Below are positions 7,375 through 12,779 of a DNA stretch of 12,779 bases, piece after piece (within the stretch, counting starts at the first letter, position 1; every line of letters starts with the position of its first letter). Under the pieces are notes generated by a model. The model ran no database searches. It was given only the letters and a program-made list of their open reading frames with translations, and was not told where the DNA came from. This DNA is from SIG607 sp045655165 (GTDB lineage Bacteria > Bacillota > Clostridia > Oscillospirales > Acutalibacteraceae). The stretch covers positions 1-12,779 of the forward strand of contig JAZOOT010000020.1 of the NCBI GenBank assembly GCA_045655165.1, written 5' to 3'. The position numbers and the translations under genes were made by a program.

Positions 7375-7420
7375 AAAAAAGAAAAAGCATCGGTTATCCC
7401 CCCGATGCTTTTTCTTTTTT
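7375..7420. terminator. Bidirectional terminator, 19-bp perfect arms, overlapping a stop codon
   Basis: Arms 7375-7393 and 7402-7420 are perfect inverted repeats: a GC-containing GCATCGG/CCGATGC core flanked on each side by A-rich and T-rich tracts, with an 8-base loop. It therefore makes a hairpin plus T tract in both directions and can end both the ParB-like gene (plus) and the LTA-synthase-like gene (minus). The minus gene's last codons form one arm and its TAA (7396-7394) is in the loop. Confidence 0.9.
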
Positions 7421-8929
7421 ATCCATTTGTAAAAAGTTTGTGTTATAAAATTCCGATTTCTTTTGAAGTTCGGTATTAAGCGACTGGTAACCGTATTCTT
7501 CGGTTAAGGTTTTACTTGCCGAAAATAAATCGGTACCAAGGCCTAATCGGTCGCCCTTAATTCTAACACCCATTGCGCTTAGTGTAGTTGGGAACATATC
7601 AAACACACCAAACTGTCTGTTTTGTTCTTTTATTGGGTTTACCGCCGAATTTATAAAGCAGTTATAAATTGTGCGGGTGTAGGTTGGGTCAATTCCTTCT
7701 AAAAATTTGGGGTCCATTGTTAAATGGTCACCGCTTAAAATTATTGTGGTGTTTTGATAATAAGGTTGTTCTTTTATCCACGCAATAAATTCCGCCACTT
7801 TTTTAGAAGAACACGCCAAAACGTTTGCATACTGCGTATCGTAAATTTCCTCGCAGTCTTCACAGTAATAACCATCGGGAAAATGGGTGTCGGCAGTAAG
7901 CATTGTAAAGTTAAAGGGTTTATCTTCTTGTGCTAATTTTTCTAATTCTTCTTTGGCGTAATCAAAAAGTTTTTTATCCTCGTAACCCCACCAAACAGTA
8001 TAGTCTTCGGGAAGTCTTCCCTCTTCTTTTAACTTCTTTATATCAACAATATTGTAGTTACCGTGTTCTGAAAAATAAGAATCTCTGCCCGCAAATTCCG
8101 AATCGCTACCAATAAGCAATGTTTGGTTATAGCCCTCTTTTTCAAGCACTTCGCCAAGTGATACTATGCCCGGTATAAAAGAATTTTCACCGCCGTAATT
8201 TTCGGCGTTAAGCGGAACTTTTACATTTATGCCCGAAGTTTGCGAAACCATTGCCGCCGCAGTCCAAGTTGCACCCGTAAAGGAATATGCGCCGCCAAGT
8301 TTTTCGGTGTTTGAAAAATTTACGTTATCTTGCGCCAAAGCAGTAAGTTCGGCAATATAATTTTGTTGGTTTATACCGCCGTTTTCGGTATCTGCATAGG
8401 TATTTTCCATAGATTCCAAGAAAATATAAATTAAATTACGTTTCTTTTCGGGAAAGGTAATTGTATCGCCACCGGGTGCAACGTAATTTTCTTTAATAAA
8501 ATCGCTTTCGGTGGTGGTTGTGCTTAAATAAGGAACAATTTTAAGTTCAACAACAAAAAACGAAACCGCAAAAATTACAGTTGCAAGCGCCACGGGAAGC
8601 GCGGTTTTTTTAAACCACGCACAACAAGCAGTAGCGGTGTATTTTTTGTATTTTTCGCTTTTGTAAAACTTTTTGGTAAGCCCCGAAAGAAGACGGTAAA
8701 GCAAAATTTCTGCCACCGTTAAAAGTGTACCAAAACCGCCAACGCGCACATAAGCACTGCTTAAAAGGTTTTTGTTTGCCCCTGCAGCCGAAGTTTTAAG
8801 TTGGTAAATAATTTGGTCTAAATTTATTGCATCGTACTTATTTAAAAGCCAAACCGTTAAGAAAAAAAGCAGGTTGCCAAGCAGTAAAAGCACCGCTGAA
8901 GTTATATAAATTTTAGTTTTTTTCTTCAA
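7394..8929 (-). CDS. LTA-synthase/phosphoglycerol-transferase-like membrane sulfatase-fold protein
   Basis: Members of this family transfer glycerol-phosphate from phosphatidylglycerol onto envelope polymers (LtaS) or glycans (OpgB/MdoB). The 511 aa protein has about three N-terminal membrane helices (8-28, 62-84, 110-134) and then an extracellular alkaline-phosphatase-fold domain. Visible family features: LIYIFLESME with metal-binding E172; the nucleophile region GATWTAAAMVSQTSG (T221 or T223); GSDSEFAGRDSYF (R282); ADTHFPDGY (H349); and SGDHLTMD (D401, H402). The WT-AAAMVSQ arrangement resembles the OpgB-type branch more than classical LtaS, and three helices rather than five agree with this. 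Start TTG 8929 has GGAAG 8 bases upstream and overlaps the preceding membrane-protein gene by 17 bases. Exact acceptor unknown. The last codons and stop lie in a terminator hairpin. Confidence 0.88.
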   Translation of the reverse strand: MKKKTKIYITSAVLLLLGNLLFFLTVWLLNKYDAINLDQIIYQLKTSAAGANKNLLSSAYVRVGGFGTLLTVAEILLYRLLSGLTKKFYKSEKYKKYTATACCAWFKKTALPVALATVIFAVSFFVVELKIVPYLSTTTTESDFIKENYVAPGGDTITFPEKKRNLIYIFLESMENTYADTENGGINQQNYIAELTALAQDNVNFSNTEKLGGAYSFTGATWTAAAMVSQTSGINVKVPLNAENYGGENSFIPGIVSLGEVLEKEGYNQTLLIGSDSEFAGRDSYFSEHGNYNIVDIKKLKEEGRLPEDYTVWWGYEDKKLFDYAKEELEKLAQEDKPFNFTMLTADTHFPDGYYCEDCEEIYDTQYANVLACSSKKVAEFIAWIKEQPYYQNTTIILSGDHLTMDPKFLEGIDPTYTRTIYNCFINSAVNPIKEQNRQFGVFDMFPTTLSAMGVRIKGDRLGLGTDLFSASKTLTEEYGYQSLNTELQKKSEFYNTNFLQMDKKEKASGG

Positions 8930-9707
8930 CAGCTACACTTCCTTTTTTACACATATCGTTAAGAGTTAAAACTATAAATACTGCCACTGCTGTAACGCTT
9001 AAAGACAGGGCGTTATGGTTGTGCAGCGCATCTTTTGCACCTGCAACAAAGCAAACGTAATTTGAAAACTGGCAAGCAAGCGCCACGCAAGAAGCAGTGT
9101 AACCAAACGCCATTAACCCGCGTGTGCTTTTAATTTTAATTCCGCTTTGCATTTTTGAATATTCCAAAAAGAAAAGCAAAAAAAGGCACAGCACCAACAC
9201 ATCAAAAACGTGGTCGCTTATAACCGCCAAAGACGAATAGTTAGTAAAAATTATAACCGCCGAAAAAACAAGATACAAAACAAACGGCGCAAAGAAAACA
9301 CCGCAGAATTTTGCCCTGTTAAAATGCCATAAACCGTAAAGCACAAACGAAAAAGCACTTAAAAGCCCAAAAAGCGTTTTAAAAAGCGACAACGCCAAAA
9401 ACGCCGAATTAAAACCAATAAACAATTCTGCCACAATGGTTATTGCCACCGCAAACGACCAAACGGCAGTTAAAAATGACGGCTTATTTACAAAATTGGG
9501 TTTCTTTTCGCAGACAAACGCCACAATTCCCAAAACAAGTAACACAACGCCGCAAAGCACCAAAAGAATTACCGGTACTATTTTTATTGAACTAATTAAA
9601 AAGCCGGTTTTGGCTTCGGTTAAAAACAACACCGTAAAGGTACGGCTAAAGGTTAAAAAAAGAAGTGCGGTTAAAAAGAATAAGTATAATTTTTTAATAC
9701 TAATCAT
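8913..9707 (-). CDS. Multi-pass membrane protein of unknown function, coupled to the LTA-synthase-like gene
   Basis: I do not recognise this 264 aa protein. It is strongly hydrophobic, with about eight predicted membrane helices (roughly residues 6-28, 40-65, 78-98, 101-125, 135-156, 163-180, 196-221, 231-250), short loops and a charged tail ending in EEKN. It has no visible catalytic motif or cofactor site. It starts at ATG 9707 with GTGG close upstream. Its last 17 bases overlap the start of the LTA-synthase-like gene, in a different frame, and the ribosome site of that gene lies inside its coding sequence. The pair is thus likely made together, under the sigma-A promoter at 9780-9808. Context suggests a role with envelope polymer synthesis, but that is inference only. 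Confidence 0.85.
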   Translation of the reverse strand: MISIKKLYLFFLTALLFLTFSRTFTVLFLTEAKTGFLISSIKIVPVILLVLCGVVLLVLGIVAFVCEKKPNFVNKPSFLTAVWSFAVAITIVAELFIGFNSAFLALSLFKTLFGLLSAFSFVLYGLWHFNRAKFCGVFFAPFVLYLVFSAVIIFTNYSSLAVISDHVFDVLVLCLFLLFFLEYSKMQSGIKIKSTRGLMAFGYTASCVALACQFSNYVCFVAGAKDALHNHNALSLSVTAVAVFIVLTLNDMCKKGSVAVEEKN

Positions 9708-9728
9708 AAAACCACTTTCCCCCTTTTA

Positions 9729-9757
9729 GAATATTTTAATAGACAAGCACATAACAT
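9729..9757 (+). promoter_or_regulatory. Candidate sigma-E promoter of spoIID
   Basis: GAATATT (9729-9735) fits the sigma-E -35 consensus (k-m-ATATT) at every position. A 14-base spacer, the usual length, leads to CATAACAT (9750-9757), which matches the -10 CATACAnT at 6 of 8. Transcription would start near 9764, leaving a leader of about 70 bases before spoIID. spoIID is a sigma-E gene in B. subtilis, which supports the call. Confidence 0.5.
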
Positions 9758-9779
9758 TTATTAAAAGTTTAACACTAAT

Positions 9780-9808
9780 ATTTTAACTGTCTGTTAAAAA
9801 AAAGTCAA
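9780..9808 (-). promoter_or_regulatory. Sigma-A promoter of the membrane protein/LTA-synthase-like operon
   Basis: On the minus strand TTGACT (9808-9803), a 17-base spacer and TAAAAT (9785-9780). Each hexamer misses the consensus by one base. Transcription would start near 9773, giving a leader of about 65 bases before ATG 9707 that overlaps the candidate spoIID promoter on the other strand. Confidence 0.75.
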
Positions 9809-9832
9809 CATAATATAAAGGATTGATGTTTT

Positions 9833-10780
9833 GTGAAAAATATTTACGGGTGGTTGGCGCTTATTATTGCACTGTCGCTTCTTTTAATTCCGCTTACTGC
9901 GGCTTCGCCCCAAAAAACCGCCGTGCAGGTTGGCGTAAACCTGCAAAACGAAAATTTTAAAAAAGATACAATAAAGGTAAAAATTACCGAAACGGGCGAA
10001 GTTAAAGAAATGGACTTTAAAGAATATCTTTTTGGTGTGGTAAACGCCGAAATGCCCGCGCTTTACCACGCCGAAGCCCTTAAAGCCCAAACCGTTGCGG
10101 CATATACTTTTGCCTTATATAAAACTGGTATTAACAAAAAAGAAGAATATGACATAACCGATTCTCATAATACCGACCAAGCGTTTAAACCGCGTGAAAC
10201 TGCGCTTAATGATTGGGGCGAAAAGGGCGTGGAATATGCCAAAAAAATTGATGACGCAATAAACGAAGTTTACCGCCAAGCATTAACTTATGACGGCGAA
10301 ATTATTTTAAGCGTTTATACCGCAATTTCGGGCGGTAAAACCGAAAGCGCCAAGGCCGTTTTTGGAAAAGAACTTCCCTACCTTGTTCCAAAAGAAAGCA
10401 TTGGCGATATGCTTTCGCCCGATTTTTTAAGCACGGTAGAAATAAGCCGTGACCAAGTTGCCGAAATTCTTGCAAAAAAGGAAATAACAAACGGCGAATG
10501 GTTTAGCAGTGAAACGAGAACAGATGGCGGCAGCGTTGCTTCAATGAAATTTGGCGAAAATGTTTTAACAGGCGCTGAAATTCGCGAACTTTTTGGTCTT
10601 AAAAGTGCAAATTTTACGGTTTCTTTAAAAGAAACTACATATACTTTTACAGTGCGCGGTTACGGACACCTTTGCGGAATGAGCCAATACGGCGCAAATT
10701 ATATGGCAATGCAAGGAAGCAGTTATAAAGATATTTTACTGTGGTATTATACGGGCTGTGAGTTAGCATTTGTCAATTAA
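9833..10780 (+). CDS. spoIID: Stage II sporulation protein D, peptidoglycan lytic transglycosylase
   Basis: SpoIID is a mother-cell membrane-anchored enzyme that cuts glycan strands freed of stem peptides by SpoIIP, driving membrane migration during engulfment. The 315 aa protein has an N-terminal signal anchor (residues about 5-24). The catalytic region FKEYLFGVVNAEMPALYHAE contains glutamate E73 and is followed by the family EALKAQTVAAYTFAL. Further signatures are the TDSHNTDQAF loop, ISGGKTESA and the C-terminal GYGHLCGMSQYGAN. This last motif differs from the usual GHGVGMSQ. GTG 9833 is the start, with AAAGGA (9817-9822) 10 bases upstream; ATG 9826 is out of frame. It has its own candidate sigma-E promoter and no clear terminator; the greA promoter begins 9 bases past the stop. 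Confidence 0.95.
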   Translation: MKNIYGWLALIIALSLLLIPLTAASPQKTAVQVGVNLQNENFKKDTIKVKITETGEVKEMDFKEYLFGVVNAEMPALYHAEALKAQTVAAYTFALYKTGINKKEEYDITDSHNTDQAFKPRETALNDWGEKGVEYAKKIDDAINEVYRQALTYDGEIILSVYTAISGGKTESAKAVFGKELPYLVPKESIGDMLSPDFLSTVEISRDQVAEILAKKEITNGEWFSSETRTDGGSVASMKFGENVLTGAEIRELFGLKSANFTVSLKETTYTFTVRGYGHLCGMSQYGANYMAMQGSSYKDILLWYYTGCELAFVN

Positions 10781-10788
10781 AGTATTTG

Positions 10789-10817
10789 TTGACTTTTATA
10801 TAACAAAGTTATATAAT
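10789..10817 (+). promoter_or_regulatory. Sigma-A promoter of greA-lysS
   Basis: TTGACT (10789-10794), a 17-base spacer and a perfect TATAAT (10812-10817). It is one of the strongest promoters in the window, expected to start transcription near 10824, 28 bases before the greA ATG. Confidence 0.85.
10796..10816. repeat. Perfect palindrome inside the greA promoter
   Basis: Nine-base perfect arms TTATATAAC (10796-10804) and GTTATATAA (10808-10816) around AAA. It fills the spacer and overlaps most of the -10, the position of a repressor operator. It may also be chance in AT-rich DNA; no regulator is recognised. Confidence 0.6.
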
Positions 10818-10851
10818 ATAAGCACTATTGTTTAAGGGATGGTATATAAGA

Positions 10852-11325
10852 ATGGCTAAAACTATAAAGCTTACCGATGAGGGTCTTAAAAAATTACAGG
10901 ATGAACTTGAAAATTTAAAGACTGTCGGCAGAACAGATATTGCCGAAAAAATCAAGGTTGCACGCGGATACGGTGATTTATCCGAAAACAGCGAATATGA
11001 CGAAGCCAAGAATGAACAGGCAAAAATTGAAGCCCGTATTGCTGAACTTGAAGCAATGCTTAACAACGTTGAAATTATTGCCGAAAAGAAAAGCGCAGGT
11101 AAAACCGTTACTATTGGTTCAAAGGTAAAGGTTTTAGATGTAGAATTCGAAGAAGAAATGGAATTTAAAATTGTGGGTTCGGCAGAAGCTGCCCCCGAAA
11201 ACGGTTACATTTCCGATGAATCACCCGTTGGCAAAGCGCTTTTGGGCGCAAAGGTGGGCGATATTGTTAAAGCAGAAGCCCCCGACGGTGAAATAGAACT
11301 TAAAATTGTTGCAATTTCCAAATAA
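10852..11325 (+). CDS. greA: Transcription elongation factor GreA
   Basis: GreA enters the secondary channel of RNA polymerase and stimulates cleavage of backtracked RNA, rescuing arrested complexes. The 157 aa protein has the N-terminal coiled coil (about 7-75) with the acidic tip ARGYGDLSENSEYDEAK, which carries the D and E residues that hold the catalytic magnesium. The C-terminal FKBP-like domain ends in SPVGKALLGAKVGDIVKAEAPDGEIELKI. I chose ATG 10852: AAGGGATGG (10834-10842) precedes it, the family start MAKTIKLTDEGL fits, and the length is normal. An upstream in-frame TTG at 10828 would add eight residues and lies before the ribosome site. It is followed 14 bases later by lysS, a common clostridial pairing, with no terminator between. 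Confidence 0.97.
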   Translation: MAKTIKLTDEGLKKLQDELENLKTVGRTDIAEKIKVARGYGDLSENSEYDEAKNEQAKIEARIAELEAMLNNVEIIAEKKSAGKTVTIGSKVKVLDVEFEEEMEFKIVGSAEAAPENGYISDESPVGKALLGAKVGDIVKAEAPDGEIELKIVAISK

Positions 11326-11339
11326 AAGGACGTATAAAA

Positions 11340-12779
11340 ATGGCTGAAATAAATAACAACATTGTTGAAGAAGATTTAAGTGAAATTTTAAAGGTAAGAC
11401 GTGAAAAACTTGCTAACCTTATTGCTGATGGCAAAAACCCTTTTGAAATAACCAAGTTTGATTTTACAAACTATTCTGCCGATATTAAAGCAGATTTTGA
11501 AAATTTTGACGGCAAAACAGTGCGTATTGCAGGCCGCCTTATGAGCCGTCGCGTTATGGGCAAAGCAAGTTTTGCAGGCGTAAGCGACCAAAAGGGCAAA
11601 ATTCAGCTTTACGTTAAACGCGACGATATTGGCGAAGACGAATATGCCGCATTTAAGAAGTTTGACATTGGCGATATTGTTGGCGTAGAGGGCTTTGTGT
11701 TTAAAACCCAAACAGGCGAAATCTCGGTTCATGCTAAAAGCATTATTTTGCTTAGCAAATCGCTTTTACCGCTTCCCGAAAAATTCCATGGCCTTCGCGA
11801 TAACGACCTTCGTTTCCGCCAAAGATACGTTGATTTAATTATGAACCCCGAAGTTAAGAACAACTTTATTATTCGTTCTTCGTTCATAAAATATATGCGC
11901 AAATATCTTGACGATATGGGTTATATTGAGGTTGAAACACCTGTGCTTAGCACCATTGCAGGCGGTGCAAGTGCAAGGCCGTTTATTACCCACCACAACA
12001 CCTTAAATCTTAATATGTATATGCGCATTGCTACCGAACTTCCGCTTAAACGTCTTATTGTTGGCGGTATGGATAGGGTTTATGAAATTGGCAGAATTTT
12101 TAGAAACGAGGGTATGGACACAAAACACAACCCCGAATTTACTACTATTGAACTTTACCAAGCGTATGCCGATTTCCACGATATGATGGATATTGCCGAA
12201 GGCATTATTTCGGGCGCTGCTAAAGATATTTTGGGTACTTATGAAACCGAATGGATGGGCGAAAAAATTGACCTTACACCAGGTTGGCGCCGCTTAACAA
12301 TGGTTGACGCAGTTAAGGAATATGTTGGTATTGACTTTGGCGCAATACAGAGTGACGAAGAAGCTGTTGCCGCTGCAAAGGCAATTGGCGTTGAACTTGC
12401 CGACACAGCCGATAAAACTTGGGGCAACGCGCTTTACGCTTGTTTTGACCAACGCGTAGAAGAAAAACTTATTCAGCCCACATTTATTACAATGTATCCT
12501 GTTGAGGTTTCGCCTTTAACCAAGGCATCCCCTGCCGACCCGCGCTTAACCGAACGTTTTGAACTGTTTATTTGCCGTTGCGAACTTGCCAACGCTTATT
12601 CAGAACTTAACGACCCCATTGTTCAGCGCGAACGTTTTGAAAAACAACTTGAACTTCGCGAACGCGGAGATGACGAGGCAGAAATGCTTGATGAGGATTT
12701 CCTTACTGCCATGGAATACGGTATGCCCCCCACAGGCGGCATGGGTATTGGCGTAGACCGCGCCGTAATGCTTTTAACC
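11340..12779 (+). CDS. lysS: Lysyl-tRNA synthetase, class II (C-terminal end cut by window edge)
   Basis: LysS charges tRNA-Lys with lysine using ATP in the cytoplasm. From ATG 11340, with AAAGGA 9 bases upstream, 480 codons are open to the window end; family length is about 490-510, so only a short tail is missing. The N-terminal OB-fold anticodon-binding domain covers about residues 50-140 (TVRIAGRLMSRRVMGKASF and following strands). The class II core has motif 1 (helix YMRKYLDDMGYIEVETPVL), the lysine-pocket TIAGGASARPF, motif 2 VYEIGRIFRNEG (R255-N-E257) followed by HNPEFTTIELYQAYAD, and motif 3 GMGIGVDRAVMLL (467-479). It is cotranscribed with greA from the promoter at 10789. No T-box-like leader is visible between the two genes, whose gap is only 14 bases. 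Confidence 0.98.
   Translation, partial: MAEINNNIVEEDLSEILKVRREKLANLIADGKNPFEITKFDFTNYSADIKADFENFDGKTVRIAGRLMSRRVMGKASFAGVSDQKGKIQLYVKRDDIGEDEYAAFKKFDIGDIVGVEGFVFKTQTGEISVHAKSIILLSKSLLPLPEKFHGLRDNDLRFRQRYVDLIMNPEVKNNFIIRSSFIKYMRKYLDDMGYIEVETPVLSTIAGGASARPFITHHNTLNLNMYMRIATELPLKRLIVGGMDRVYEIGRIFRNEGMDTKHNPEFTTIELYQAYADFHDMMDIAEGIISGAAKDILGTYETEWMGEKIDLTPGWRRLTMVDAVKEYVGIDFGAIQSDEEAVAAAKAIGVELADTADKTWGNALYACFDQRVEEKLIQPTFITMYPVEVSPLTKASPADPRLTERFELFICRCELANAYSELNDPIVQRERFEKQLELRERGDDEAEMLDEDFLTAMEYGMPPTGGMGIGVDRAVMLLT

Noticed and set aside
7774..7782. DnaA-box-like TTATCCACG
   Set aside because: A single copy with one mismatch inside a coding region; no cluster of boxes or AT-rich unwinding element, so not an origin.
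9809..9816. CATAATAT as a sigma-E -10 for spoIID
   Set aside because: No matching -35 at 13-15 bases, and transcription would start at the ribosome site; the pair at 9729-9757 fits better.
10828..10851. TTG 10828 as the greA start
   Set aside because: It precedes the ribosome site and adds eight residues not expected in GreA.

Overview
The window looks like a chromosomal housekeeping and sporulation segment from an endospore-forming Clostridia-type Firmicute. The support is spoIIE and spoIID, a GreA-LysS pair, the MnmE-MnmG-RsmG-ParB order that is normally near the replication origin, an LTA-synthase-like enzyme, Shine-Dalgarno sequences throughout, and several near-consensus sigma-A promoters. 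The DNA is moderately AT-rich. A position within Oscillospiraceae-like Clostridia is only a guess from the style of the proteins. I see no mobile element, tRNA, rRNA, CRISPR array or phage gene.

Layout. (1) 1-2306, minus: spoIIE, complete at its start and missing only its last few residues at the left edge. (2) 2307-2527: divergent control region. The spoIIE promoter has perfect -35 and -10 hexamers with an over-long 21-base spacer and a Spo0A-box-like sequence on the -35. A sigma-A promoter faces the other way for mnmE. (3) 2528-6506, plus: mnmE-mnmG-rsmG, an operon for tRNA wobble-uridine modification and 16S rRNA methylation, ending in a terminator whose loop holds the rsmG stop codon. (4) 6584-7270, plus: a shortened, divergent ParB/Noc-like protein with its own promoter and an unresolved start (TTG, or ACG behind a very good ribosome binding site). 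(5) 7271-7420: stacked terminators between convergent genes. (6) 7394-9707, minus: a two-gene operon of an unrecognised eight-helix membrane protein and an LTA-synthase/phosphoglycerol-transferase-like enzyme, overlapping by 17 bases. (7) 9708-9832: divergent control region with a sigma-A promoter for the minus operon and a sigma-E-like promoter for spoIID. (8) 9833-10780, plus: spoIID. (9) 10781-12779, plus: a strong promoter carrying an inverted repeat, then greA and lysS, the latter cut by the right edge.

Working together: SpoIIE (forespore sigma-F activation) and SpoIID (peptidoglycan hydrolysis during engulfment) are sporulation genes, and each carries promoter features matching its known regulator class (Spo0A/sigma-A and sigma-E). 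The remaining genes serve translation accuracy, transcription elongation, chromosome partition and envelope polymer synthesis. I found no clear novel multi-gene system. The most unusual points are the degenerate ParB-like gene with its odd start, the two stop codons placed in terminator loops, the uncharacterised membrane protein coupled to the LTA-synthase-like enzyme, and the palindrome inside the greA promoter.
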